This document shows positions 53,945 to 63,349 of a stretch of 64,000 nt of DNA, piece by piece. Source of the stretch: JAJDYQ01 sp965214035 (lineage in GTDB: Bacteria > Pseudomonadota > Gammaproteobacteria > JAJDYQ01); NCBI GenBank assembly GCA_965214035.1, contig OZ243932.1, positions 310,001 through 374,000 of the forward strand. The letters are read 5' to 3'. How positions within the stretch are numbered: position 1 is the stretch's first letter; every line of letters begins with the position of its first letter. Below the pieces are notes generated by a model. That model searched no databases and was not told the origin of the DNA. It was given only the letters and a program-made list of their open reading frames with translations. The translations under genes were made by a program, and so were the position numbers.

Positions 53945-54426
53945 TCAGAGTCGGTCAGGGCTATGATGTACACCGATTCGGAGATGGCGATGCCATCATG
54001 CTGGGTGGTGTTTACATACCCCACACCCATGGCATGGTCGCGCACTCTGACGGTGATGTGTTACTGCACGCCCTGTGCGATGCCCTGCTTGGTGCTGCGG
54101 CACTGGGCGACATTGGCAAACACTTTCCCGACACCGACCAAAGATATGCCGGTGCAGACAGTCGGGAACTATTGCGTCAGGTTGCCGAATTACTGAACCA
54201 TACAGGTTTTACCGTCAACAATGTCGATGCCACCATCATTGCCCAGACACCTGCAATGGCACCCTACATCGAACAGATGCGTGACAATATTGCCCGTGAC
54301 CTCGGTATTGACAGGGTGCAGGTCAATGTCAAGGCCACCACCACCGAGCGTCTCGGTTTTGCAGGTCGTCAGGAAGGTATTGCCGTACAGGCAGTTACTT
54401 TGATTGATGCGGAACGATCAGCCTAA
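53941..54426 (+). CDS. ispF: 2-C-methyl-D-erythritol 2,4-cyclodiphosphate synthase
   Basis: Next-but-one MEP-pathway step, forming MEcPP. The 161 residues have the zinc site GQGYDVHRFG, AHSDGDVLLHALCDALLGAAALGDIGKHFPDTD, and the C-terminal TTTERLGFAGRQEGI. It overlaps ispD upstream and ends within 9 bases of the convergent epimerase gene. Confidence 0.97.
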   Translation: MIRVGQGYDVHRFGDGDAIMLGGVYIPHTHGMVAHSDGDVLLHALCDALLGAAALGDIGKHFPDTDQRYAGADSRELLRQVAELLNHTGFTVNNVDATIIAQTPAMAPYIEQMRDNIARDLGIDRVQVNVKATTTERLGFAGRQEGIAVQAVTLIDAERSA

Positions 54427-55458
54427 ACCACGGCCGGCACCATAGACGAAACCCTCATCCGGCGATGGCCACAGGTGGCGATTTTCGATATACCACTGTT
54501 TCGTTTGGCGCAAGCCTTCCCGCAATGAAACACGCGGGTGATAACCGAGTGCAGCGATCTTCTCAATGGAAGGGCAGCGCCTGTCTGTCTCACCCGAAGG
54601 TGCCTGCGACGGTACCACAACACCCTCGCGACCAAACAGAGACATAACCTGAGATGCCAGCTCCCGGATGGATAGCTGCTCGGTCGTTCCCACATGATAT
54701 ATGGAACAACCGGTCTCCTCTGCGGGAGTGCCCTGCGTAAAAGCCAGATAACACCCCTCAATAAAATCATCAATAAACACAAAAGACCGGGTTTGCGAAC
54801 CATCGCCGCGTATTGAAAAAGACAATGGCTGAGGTTGCTCAACGGACTCATCCAGCAGTGTTGCACGCATCAGAAACTGCGGGATCACATGCTCAAAGCC
54901 CATATCCGCCCCATACACATTATGCGGACGTACAATCGCAACGCTATCAAAAAACGCCCGCCCATAATTGACCGCCAGCAACTCCGAGATAATCTTGCCG
55001 CCGCCATAGCTGTAGCGCGGATTCATCACATCAGGGACTACCAGAGAAACCTCCTCAGGAGTTGGAACCACTGCTGCACGCTGATATACCTCTGAAGAGC
55101 TCATGGTCCAATAGCGCCTGATACCACGGGCGACGGCAACATCCAGGGTATTCAATGCCCCCTTGACGCCGACCTCCAGAATCAGTTGCGGCTTTTGATA
55201 AAAAAACTCCGTTCCATTGATATAGGCGAGATGCACCATAGTATCGACACCCTCAGCCGCCTGATAGACAGTCTCATAATCACGCACATCGCCCTGCACC
55301 AGCTCGACATCATCCTCCACATCGGCCAGTCGCCGGGGGCGCCCGCGGGAATAATCATCCAGCACACGTACCGTCCAGCCCCCGGCCAGCATTTTTTTCA
55401 CCAGCGCACTGCCCAGAAAGCCGGAACCGCCTGTTACCAAAGCCCGCCCTGAAGACAT
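54418..55458 (-). CDS. NAD-dependent nucleotide-sugar epimerase/dehydratase
   Basis: Extended short-chain dehydrogenase of the sugar epimerase type. The 346 residues include TGGSGFLGSALVKKML, DVRDYETVYQAAEGVDTMVHLAYI, the Ser-Tyr-Lys triad (MSSSEVY, YSYGGGKII), RPHNVYGADMGFEHVIPQF and FVFIDDFIEG. The substrate cannot be fixed; UDP-GlcNAc/UDP-GalNAc or UDP-glucuronate are options because of the partner dehydrogenase. It overlaps that gene as ATGA, so the two act in one pathway of surface glycan precursors. Confidence 0.85.
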   Translation of the reverse strand: MSSGRALVTGGSGFLGSALVKKMLAGGWTVRVLDDYSRGRPRRLADVEDDVELVQGDVRDYETVYQAAEGVDTMVHLAYINGTEFFYQKPQLILEVGVKGALNTLDVAVARGIRRYWTMSSSEVYQRAAVVPTPEEVSLVVPDVMNPRYSYGGGKIISELLAVNYGRAFFDSVAIVRPHNVYGADMGFEHVIPQFLMRATLLDESVEQPQPLSFSIRGDGSQTRSFVFIDDFIEGCYLAFTQGTPAEETGCSIYHVGTTEQLSIRELASQVMSLFGREGVVVPSQAPSGETDRRCPSIEKIAALGYHPRVSLREGLRQTKQWYIENRHLWPSPDEGFVYGAGRGLG

Positions 55459-56813
55459 CAGCCTGCCCCGTTTCCGACAGCCAGAGTGCCTAGGGATAAA
55501 AGGGTATAACCCTGTACGTCATGTCTGGAAGAAAAAGGCAGTACCGACCACACATCAAAGATCACCTTGGGTGTCATCATCTGCATTGCCAGCACACCCA
55601 CATCCAGGCTCTCATAACGTTCATTATCCGTTGCAATAATCACCAGAGAGGCCTCCTTAAAACCCTCTTCCACTGAGCATGCCTCCAGACCGGCCTCCTG
55701 TATTGCCGACTCAGGGACTGCGAAATCATGCCCATACAAACGTGCCCGAGGGTACATTTCCTGCAAGGTCGCTACCAGATCCAGCGAAGGAGAGGCACGC
55801 ATGTCACTGGTCTCCGGCCGGCCCTTAAAAGCCAGTCCCATCACTGTTATTTTCAGGTCCGTGTGGGCGCCAAAATCAAACCGATCCTTGAGCTTATGGC
55901 AGATATAGGCCGGCATGGACTCATTAAGCTGCCGACCCTGCGTGATCAGATTTGGCACATGATTATAGTGCCGCAACGACTCTTTCAGAATATATGGATC
56001 TTTACGCAGACAGGGGCCGCCGACAAAGCCGGGTCGGGGGATGCTGGTGCGGGGATAGCCCCTGTTCGCGGCACCGATCACCTCCTGACCATCCAGACCC
56101 GCTGCATCGCAAAGCAGGGCCACCTCATTACCGATAGCGAAGCTCACATCACGAAAACTGTTATCCAGCAACTTGATGATCTCGGCCGCTTCCAGGGAAG
56201 AGACACGTATAGTGGTTGGCGTCATGCGCTGAAATATCGAAGCTGCCCGCCATGACGAGGCCTCATCGAGGGCACCGATAATCTGCGGCAGAGACGGCAA
56301 CTCTTCCATGGCGTGCCCCTCCACCGTCCGTTCCGGGCAATACGCCAGCATAAAAGACTTACCGCTTGCCTCAAGCAATGGCAAAACGACCTCACGGGTT
56401 GTTCCCAGTTGCACCGTCGAACGCAGAATGACAAGCCCGTCATCTGCAATATAGCGGCAGACATCGTTGGCGACGCCCTTGATCATATCCATGCGTGGTA
56501 CATCCGACTCGGACAGAGGAGTGCCTACCGTAATGATATAAACTGACAATGAGGCCTCAATGTCAGCAAAAGAGCCCACAAAGCGCAGCGTACCCTTATC
56601 CAGCACATGCCTCATGCGTGTGGCAAACCCCTTCTCAAAGAAATGCGGTTCACCGCGTTGCAGGCTGGCAAGCGTTGCCGGATGATTTTCAATCCCCCAG
56701 ATCATAAAACCACGCTCGGCAAGGGCGACAGAAAGGGTCAGTCCCACATAACCCATGCCGACGATACCGATAGCCGAATCGCTTGCATGGGAAAGACGAG
56801 AGTGATGAGGCAT
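55458..56813 (-). CDS. Nucleotide-sugar dehydrogenase (UDP-glucose/ManNAc dehydrogenase family)
   Basis: NAD-dependent four-electron oxidation of a UDP-sugar to the uronic acid. The 451 residues contain VGMGYVGLTLSVALAERGF, VGTPLSESD, the ERTVEGHAMEELPSLPQIIG segment, the catalytic cysteine in GFVGGPCLRKDPYIL, and the C-terminal FKGRPETSDMRASPS and WSVL. The RTVEG and GGPCL sequences favour the WecC/WbpA side over UDP-glucose dehydrogenases, without certainty. It couples to the epimerase gene downstream by ATGA. Confidence 0.85.
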   Translation of the reverse strand: MPHHSRLSHASDSAIGIVGMGYVGLTLSVALAERGFMIWGIENHPATLASLQRGEPHFFEKGFATRMRHVLDKGTLRFVGSFADIEASLSVYIITVGTPLSESDVPRMDMIKGVANDVCRYIADDGLVILRSTVQLGTTREVVLPLLEASGKSFMLAYCPERTVEGHAMEELPSLPQIIGALDEASSWRAASIFQRMTPTTIRVSSLEAAEIIKLLDNSFRDVSFAIGNEVALLCDAAGLDGQEVIGAANRGYPRTSIPRPGFVGGPCLRKDPYILKESLRHYNHVPNLITQGRQLNESMPAYICHKLKDRFDFGAHTDLKITVMGLAFKGRPETSDMRASPSLDLVATLQEMYPRARLYGHDFAVPESAIQEAGLEACSVEEGFKEASLVIIATDNERYESLDVGVLAMQMMTPKVIFDVWSVLPFSSRHDVQGYTLLSLGTLAVGNGAG

Positions 56814-56913
56814 CAGAAAACCCTGGAAACAGACAAGCGGCGCACCTTAAATTAAAATCCGATGCAGTTCAAATAAAATTACGACGACTTCCAGATAACG
56901 GTCTGAAACGATA

Positions 56914-57549
56914 ATGATGCGGCACAAACACAGCAGCAGGCACCGCTCAGCCTGGATGCGGGAACATCTCGATGATCCCCATGTCAAAAGGGCAAAAGCA
57001 GAAGGCTGGCGCTCACGTGCGGTTTACAAACTGAAGGAAATAGATGAAAAAGACCATCTGATCAGGCCTGGAATGCAGGTGCTTGAGTTGGGAGCCGCGC
57101 CGGGTGGATGGTCCCAGTACATAGCCCACAGGCTCGAAGGCAGAGGCCGCATAATCGCGCTCGACATCCTGCCGATGGACAATGTGCCCGATGTTGAATT
57201 TATGCAGGGCGATTTTACCGAACAAGCGGTTGAGCGGCGTTTGAAGGATGTTCTGTCAGGCAATCCCTGTGACCTTGTAGTGAGCGATATGAACCCCAAT
57301 ATGAGCGGAGTGAAAGCGGTTGACCAGCCCGGATCGATCTATCTGGCCGAGCTGGCCCTGCAATTGGCGCTGGAAGTGCTGCATTTTCGTGGTATTTTTC
57401 TGGTCAAGGTATTTCAGGGCGAGGGGTTTGATACCCTTATGGCAGACATGAAGAGGCGGTTTGGTTCCGTTCGCAGCCGCAAGCCGCAGGCATCGCGTCC
57501 GCGCAGCCGCGAGATATATCTACTGGCAAAGGGTATCCGGCGGGCTTGA
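56914..57549 (+). CDS. rlmE: 23S rRNA (uridine-2552-2'-O)-methyltransferase
   Basis: Methylates U2552 in the A-loop of 23S rRNA. The 211 residues include AKAEGWRSRAVYKLKEIDEK (catalytic Lys region), VLELGAAPGGWSQYIAH, SDMNPNMSG, and VKVFQGEGFDTL, giving the K-D-K-E set. The first two codons are both ATG, so the start may be 56914 or 56917. It is followed by ftsH after 53 bases, the classic pair. Confidence 0.96.
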   Translation: MMRHKHSSRHRSAWMREHLDDPHVKRAKAEGWRSRAVYKLKEIDEKDHLIRPGMQVLELGAAPGGWSQYIAHRLEGRGRIIALDILPMDNVPDVEFMQGDFTEQAVERRLKDVLSGNPCDLVVSDMNPNMSGVKAVDQPGSIYLAELALQLALEVLHFRGIFLVKVFQGEGFDTLMADMKRRFGSVRSRKPQASRPRSREIYLLAKGIRRA

Positions 57550-57602
57550 TAGCGCCTATACTTGCAATAAGCGAATTGATTTAATGACGTAAAGGTTAAA
57601 TT

Positions 57603-59543
57603 ATGAACAGCATGGTAAAAAACATCGTACTATGGGTAATCATTGCGATTGTCCTGACATCGGTATTCAACAGTTTCAATCAGGGTGCGACCAGAAACAG
57701 CGAACTGACATACTCTGATTTTGTCACCCAGGTAAAGCAGGGGCAGATCAGAGAAGTATCCATACAGGGCCGCACTATAACCGGTACTACGGCGGCCGGT
57801 CAGATATTCAAGACCTACAGCCCGGAAACCGACAACACGCCGATGATCACCACCCTGTTTGATAACGATGTTCAAATCAAGGGTGAACCACCGGAACAGC
57901 AACCGCTGCTGGTAACACTGCTGATCCACTGGTTTCCGCTGCTGCTGATCATCGGACTCTACCTGTTCTTCATGCGCCAGATGCAGGGAGGTGGTGGTCG
58001 GGGTGCCCTCTCATTTGGCAAATCCAAGCATAAAATGTTTGGCGAAGATCAAGTCAAGATCACATTTAATGATGTTGCCGGCGTTGAAGAAGCCAAGGAA
58101 GAAGTATTCGAACTGGTCGAGTTTTTACGTGACCCGCAAAAATTCCAGAAACTGGGTGGTTCCATACCTCGTGGTGTACTGATGGTTGGATCGCCGGGCA
58201 CCGGCAAGACCCTGCTGGCCAAAGCCATTGCCGGCGAGGCCAAAGCGCCGTTTTTCAGCATATCCGGATCGGACTTTGTGGAAATGTTTGTGGGTGTCGG
58301 CGCATCGCGGGTGCGAGACATGTTTGACCAGGCCAAAAAGCACTCGCCCTGCATCATATTTATTGACGAGATCGACGCTGTTGGTCGCCATCGGGGTGCC
58401 GGTCTGGGAGGGGGGCATGACGAACGCGAACAGACACTCAACCAGTTGCTGGTAGAAATGGACGGATTTGAAGGTGGCGAAGGAGTGATAGTGATAGCGG
58501 CCACCAACCGCCCGGACGTACTCGATCCCGCCCTGCTGCGGCCGGGCCGGTTTGACCGGCAGGTTGTGGTACCGCTGCCTGATGTACGGGGTCGCGAACA
58601 GATACTCAAGGTCCATGCCCGCAAGGTTAACATACAGGAAAACACCCCCCTGCAGCTGATTGCCCGCGGCACACCGGGTTTTTCCGGTGCTGATCTGGCC
58701 AATCTGGTCAATGAAGCGGCGCTGTTTGCGGCCAGAGCCGATAAAAAACAGGTTGATATGGAAGACTTCGAAAAAGCCAAGGACAAAATCATGATGGGAG
58801 CCGAACGCCGCTCCATGGTCATGTCGGAAGACGAAAAAAAGCTGACCGCCTACCACGAAGCCGGTCATGCCATTGTCGGGCGTAAGGCACCTGAGCACGA
58901 CCCCGTCTATAAAGTCACCATCATTCCGCGTGGTCGCGCCCTGGGTGTCACCATGTTCCTGCCGGAAGAAGACCGCTACAGCCATTCCCGACAGCGACTG
59001 CTGTCATCGATATGCAGCCTGTTCGGTGGGCGCATAGCCGAGCAGATCATATTTGGCGAAGATGCCGTCACAACCGGTGCCTCCAATGACATCGAGCGAG
59101 CTACCGATATAGCCCGCAACATGGTCACCAAATGGGGCCTGTCCGAAAAAATGGGGCCTTTAACCTATGGTGAAGATGATGGCGAAGTCTTTTTGGGCCG
59201 CTCGGTCACACAGCACAAAAACATGTCAGACGATACGGTACACGACATAGACAGGGAAATTCGCCGTATCATTGATGAAACCTACGCCAGAGCGGAAACC
59301 ATCCTGCGCGAAAATGAAGACAAACTGCACATCATGGCCGAAGCCCTGCTGAAATATGAAACCATAGATACCGGCCAGATTGATGAAATCATGCAGGGCA
59401 AAGAACCGGGTCCGCCGAAAGACTGGGCCGATGACACCCGGCCACCGCAATCCGGTGAAGGTGATGGCACACGGGCACAAAAACCCGGTGTGGACTCACA
59501 GGATACCAGCAAGCCGATTGGCGGGCCGGCGGAGCAACACTGA
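57603..59543 (+). CDS. ftsH: ATP-dependent zinc metalloprotease FtsH
   Basis: Inner-membrane AAA protease for quality control and turnover of regulatory proteins such as sigma-32 and LpxC. The 646 residues have two transmembrane helices (NIVLWVIIAIVLTSVF and TLLIHWFPLLLIIGLYLFF), Walker A GSPGTGKTLLAKAI, Walker B CIIFIDEIDAVG, SRH NRPDVLDPALLRPGRFDRQV and the zinc site YHEAGHAIVG. Its C-terminal tail is proline- and glycine-rich. Followed by folP and glmM as in most gammaproteobacteria. Confidence 0.98.
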   Translation: MNSMVKNIVLWVIIAIVLTSVFNSFNQGATRNSELTYSDFVTQVKQGQIREVSIQGRTITGTTAAGQIFKTYSPETDNTPMITTLFDNDVQIKGEPPEQQPLLVTLLIHWFPLLLIIGLYLFFMRQMQGGGGRGALSFGKSKHKMFGEDQVKITFNDVAGVEEAKEEVFELVEFLRDPQKFQKLGGSIPRGVLMVGSPGTGKTLLAKAIAGEAKAPFFSISGSDFVEMFVGVGASRVRDMFDQAKKHSPCIIFIDEIDAVGRHRGAGLGGGHDEREQTLNQLLVEMDGFEGGEGVIVIAATNRPDVLDPALLRPGRFDRQVVVPLPDVRGREQILKVHARKVNIQENTPLQLIARGTPGFSGADLANLVNEAALFAARADKKQVDMEDFEKAKDKIMMGAERRSMVMSEDEKKLTAYHEAGHAIVGRKAPEHDPVYKVTIIPRGRALGVTMFLPEEDRYSHSRQRLLSSICSLFGGRIAEQIIFGEDAVTTGASNDIERATDIARNMVTKWGLSEKMGPLTYGEDDGEVFLGRSVTQHKNMSDDTVHDIDREIRRIIDETYARAETILRENEDKLHIMAEALLKYETIDTGQIDEIMQGKEPGPPKDWADDTRPPQSGEGDGTRAQKPGVDSQDTSKPIGGPAEQH

Positions 59544-59578
59544 TCTCGGCGGATGCTGACTGGCGGTGCCCTGTACCA

Positions 59579-60436
59579 ATGCCAGTACCCGGTGCCGGTT
59601 TCGACAGGCTGAACCTGCCTCGCCCCTGCGTGATGGGCATACTGAACATCACGCCGGACTCATTCTCCGACGGTGGACAATTTCTGCATCTGGACAGAGC
59701 GGTTGAACGGGCGCTGGAGATGATAGAGCAGGGTGCCGCCATCATAGACACCGGTGGCGAATCGACCCGCCCTGGAGCCGAAGCCGTATCCGTCCAGCAG
59801 GAAACAGACCGCGTCCTGCCGGTTATAGAAACGCTGGCTGGCGAAACAAAAACACCGATCTCCATAGACACCTCAAAGCCCGCCGTCATGCGCATGGCGA
59901 TCAGGGCCGGTGCCGCCATGATCAACGATATACGGGCGCTTCGGGAACCGGGAGCCCTGCCGGCCTGTGCCGAACTCAACGTACCAGTCTGCCTGATGCA
60001 CATGCAGGGCCGGCCACGCACCATGCAGCAATCACCTGCCTACCCGGACGGCATCATCAACGAAATCAACGCCTTTTTCAGTGACCGTATCGAACAGGCA
60101 ACCAAAGCCGGCATTGCACACCACAACATCTGCCTGGACCCCGGCTTTGGTTTTGGCAAAACACTGCGGCACAACTACCAGTTGCTGAATGGCCTGCACA
60201 GCCTGCTTCAGCACAAAGTCCCGATCATGGTCGGCATATCGCGCAAATCCATGATCGGCAAACTGCTCAACCTGCCGGTGCAGCAAAGGCTGCCGGGCAG
60301 CCTGTCCGCTGCCGTGATAGCCGTCATGCAGGGAGCCGATATAATACGCACACATGATGTAAAATCGACGATGGAAGCGCTGCAAATCATACACGCCATG
60401 CGCCGTGCGGACGACCCACAGGGCTGGCAACAGTAA
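59579..60436 (+). CDS. folP: Dihydropteroate synthase
   Basis: Joins p-aminobenzoate and the pterin pyrophosphate in folate synthesis; target of sulfonamides. The 285 residues include MGILNITPDSFSDGG, IIDTGGESTRPGAEAVS, ISIDTSKPAVMRMAI, LMHMQGRPRTMQ, and DPGFGFGKTLRHNYQLL, GISRKSMIGKLL. It starts 35 bases after ftsH. Confidence 0.97.
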   Translation: MPVPGAGFDRLNLPRPCVMGILNITPDSFSDGGQFLHLDRAVERALEMIEQGAAIIDTGGESTRPGAEAVSVQQETDRVLPVIETLAGETKTPISIDTSKPAVMRMAIRAGAAMINDIRALREPGALPACAELNVPVCLMHMQGRPRTMQQSPAYPDGIINEINAFFSDRIEQATKAGIAHHNICLDPGFGFGKTLRHNYQLLNGLHSLLQHKVPIMVGISRKSMIGKLLNLPVQQRLPGSLSAAVIAVMQGADIIRTHDVKSTMEALQIIHAMRRADDPQGWQQ

Positions 60437-60460
60437 AGGCACAACAGGAGGCACCACATA

Positions 60461-61798
60461 ATGAGCGACAAACAATACTTCGGTACAGACGGCATACGGG
60501 GCCCTGTAGGGGGGGATCGCATCAACCCGCAGTTTGTCATGCACCTGGGCTGGGCGGCAGGCAAGGTAATGTCATCGGCAGGCTGCTCACAGGTCGTCAT
60601 CGGCAAAGACACCCGCATATCGGGATACATGCTGGAATCTGCACTGGAAGCCGGATTTTCAGCAGCCGGAGTCAATATACTGCTGAGCGGTCCGGTACCC
60701 ACACCGGCAGTGGCCTACCTGACACGCACCCTGCATGCCTGTGCCGGTGTTGTTATCAGCGCCTCCCACAACCACCACCAGGACAACGGCATCAAATTTT
60801 TTGACGGCGACGGCCACAAACTGTCCGACCATACCGAACTGTCCATGGAAGCCATGCTGGCCCGGCCCATGCAGACCGTACAATCGGCTGCTCTGGGCAA
60901 AGCACGTCGCATAGACAACGCCGACGCCCGCTACATTGAATTTTGCAAATCCAGCGTACCGACCACACTCAACCTGAAAAAACTGAAAATAGCCGTTGAC
61001 TGTGCCAACGGAGCGGCCCATCGCATTGCCCCCAAGGTATTCAGCGAACTGGGAGCCGAAGTGCTGACGGTTGGCACCGAACCGGACGGACTGAACATCA
61101 ACCTGCACTGTGGTGCCACCGACCTGCGGGCACTGCAGGAAAAGGTAACGACACAATCAGCCGACCTCGGCATCGCCCTAGATGGTGATGCTGACCGGGT
61201 CATCATGATCGACAGCGACGGCCACATCCTGGACGGAGACCGTCTGATATACATCATTGCGCAGGACCGCATCCGCACAAACACCATGACCGGCCCGATA
61301 GTCGGCACACAAATGAGCAATCTGGGACTGGAACAGGCGATCAAGGCGCTCGGTGCCGACTTTGTACGGGCCGGCGTAGGCGACCGCCTGGTCATGCGTC
61401 GCCTGCAACAGGACAACGGCATCCTGGGAGGCGAGCCATCGGGCCACATCATCTGCCTGGACAAAACCACCACGGGCGACGGCATCATTGCCGCCTTACA
61501 GGTACTGAAGGCCATGGTAGAACAAAAGCAGACACTGTCTCAACTGGCCGAAGATATGACCATCTACCCACAAACCATGATCAACGTGGCGGCACCGAAA
61601 ATTATGAACCCGACCGATCTGGCGGTCACCGAAATCCATGTCAGACAGGCACAAAAGGCACTCAATGGCAATGCCCGCATACTGCTGCGCCCGTCTGGTA
61701 CCGAACCACTCATTCGCATCATGGTAGAAGGCGACGATGCCGGACAGATACAGGCCGTGGCCGAAAAACTGGCCGGACAGGTAGCTGCCGCCCTGTAA
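60461..61798 (+). CDS. glmM: Phosphoglucosamine mutase
   Basis: Converts glucosamine-6-phosphate to glucosamine-1-phosphate for UDP-GlcNAc. The 445 residues include YFGTDGIRGPVGG, the phosphoserine loop VVISASHNHHQDNGIKFF, the metal loop ALDGDADRVIMID, GGEPSGHIIC and the C-terminal LLRPSGTEPLIRIMVEG. It ends the rlmE-ftsH-folP-glmM cluster; what follows is not the common tpiA-secG but an autotransporter fragment. Confidence 0.98.
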   Translation: MSDKQYFGTDGIRGPVGGDRINPQFVMHLGWAAGKVMSSAGCSQVVIGKDTRISGYMLESALEAGFSAAGVNILLSGPVPTPAVAYLTRTLHACAGVVISASHNHHQDNGIKFFDGDGHKLSDHTELSMEAMLARPMQTVQSAALGKARRIDNADARYIEFCKSSVPTTLNLKKLKIAVDCANGAAHRIAPKVFSELGAEVLTVGTEPDGLNINLHCGATDLRALQEKVTTQSADLGIALDGDADRVIMIDSDGHILDGDRLIYIIAQDRIRTNTMTGPIVGTQMSNLGLEQAIKALGADFVRAGVGDRLVMRRLQQDNGILGGEPSGHIICLDKTTTGDGIIAALQVLKAMVEQKQTLSQLAEDMTIYPQTMINVAAPKIMNPTDLAVTEIHVRQAQKALNGNARILLRPSGTEPLIRIMVEGDDAGQIQAVAEKLAGQVAAAL

Positions 61799-61837
61799 AA
61801 CCCTGCTGCCGGGCCGCTTTGCCCATGAAAACACGTA

Positions 61838-63149
61838 TTGGATGCGGCCCGTCTGCTGTCGGTGAATGGTCCGGATTCGATGGCAACCGGCATTGAGCAG
61901 TTGGGTGCCGGTTCGTCGGATCGTCCGCGCAAGCTGTCACGCACCCTGTCACTGCCGAAGCTGCTGCCGTCGTTGCTGCGTGGTAGTCATTTCACATTCA
62001 CGGATCAGGACGGCACCTCCATCTGGGGTCGGGCGGCCTATACGAAGTACAAAGACGGTGAAGACGATCTCAGCCTCAGCATAGACGGTGAAGTGACCAC
62101 CGCCATGCTGGGCATTGACCGCGACAACGGTCAGACGCTGATGGGTCTGGCACTGGCCTACAGCGACAGCGATGGCGAATGGCAGGGTGCATCAGCATCG
62201 GACGAAGGCGAGTTGTCCGGTATGCTGGTTTCCATGCTGCCGTATCTGCGCTACGACCTGAGCGAACGCCTGCAACTGTGGGGAGCGGCCAGCTATGGCC
62301 GGGGCGACCTGAAGCAGACTTCACAAACCGGTATGGAATCGAAGCACAATCTGGTGCAGCTATCGGCCACCGCCGGTCTGCGCGGTACGCTGCTGGAGCG
62401 TCCGGTGGAAGAAGGCGGTTTGACCCTGGAGTTGATTTCGGGCCTGACACTGGCGCGTATTGAGGCGGATGATTCCCGCGTCATGGTGGGCACCGAGGCG
62501 GACACGCAGCGTTTCCGCATGAGTCTGGCCTTGTCCTGGCAGTTGCCGGAAAAGGACGGTGTGCGTCTGACACCGGGGCTGGAGCTGGGTCTGCGTTATG
62601 ACGGTGGCGATACCAGCGAAGGCTTTGGTCTGGAGCTGGGCGGCGGCCTGAGCTGGCAGACACCGGCCAAGGGTTTGACGGTGGATGTGCGCGGTCGCTA
62701 TCTGCTGGAGCATGAGGCTGCCGAGCGTGAGGAGTGGGGTCTGTCCGGCTCACTGCGCTACGAGGCGTGGCCAAACTCGGCCTATGGCCCGTCGTTCAGC
62801 CTGCGCCATGAGTACGGCAATGCATCGGCGGCCAGCGGTCTGGATCGGTTGTTATCGGATTCATTGACGGATGCGCTGGAGGAAGAAGACAACCGACATA
62901 CTGCTGCCGTATCGAGCCGCTGGACGCTGAAAGGCGAGTGGGGCTTTGCCCTGACAGACGATGCCACCGGCATCCCCTATGCGAGCCTGTCGGCGTCCGA
63001 TGCCAAGCGTGATCTGACCCTCGGCTGGCGTCTGTTGTCGAACCCGGCTGGCCTGAAGTCCGAAGCTGGATATCAAGGCCATCCGCCGCGAGCAGGACGG
63101 CAATAACTCCCGCCACAGTGTCGTCGCGGAGTGGAAGCTGGACTGGTAG
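61838..63149 (+). pseudogene. Autotransporter beta-barrel fragment, 5'-truncated and 3'-frameshifted
   Basis: The open frame 61838-63106 encodes an autotransporter-type translocator barrel: a linker (MATGIEQLGAGSSDRPRKL), then amphipathic strands such as HFTFTDQDGTSIWGRAAYTKY, ENRLQLWG-like repeats and SFSLRHEYG. There is no signal peptide and no passenger; the frame starts with TTG just after a TGA. The first residues DAARLLSVNGPD resemble the end of a subtilisin-like passenger. Near 63070 the frame is lost: a one-base shift restores LDIKAIRREQDGNNSRHS and VVAEWKLDW with the stop TAG at 63147-63149, the expected aromatic-ended barrel terminus. It is broken at both ends and probably not functional as it stands. 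Confidence 0.75.
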
Positions 63150-63256
63150 GCTTTGTTGGGTCTGTCGGGTTCTGACAGACCCTGTATCGACCCGTCTGGC
63201 AGTGCCATGCCCATGAAACGGGCTTGACCCGATACCGTAATACAGGTAACTTGAAG

Positions 63257-63291
63257 AATCTCGCAACAGTCTGTGTTGCGAGATTTTTTTT
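63257..63291 (+). terminator. Rho-independent terminator before the acetolactate synthase gene
   Basis: AATCTCGCAACA pairs with TGTTGCGAGATT (12 bp, perfect) around the loop GTCTG, followed by a run of eight T. It separates the barrel fragment from the acetolactate synthase gene and is the strongest terminator in the window. Confidence 0.9.
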
Positions 63292-63349
63292 ATTGTGGAA
63301 CGATTGGCCTGTTCGCTCGGCGAGAAGGGCGTTATACGGAGAATGACCG

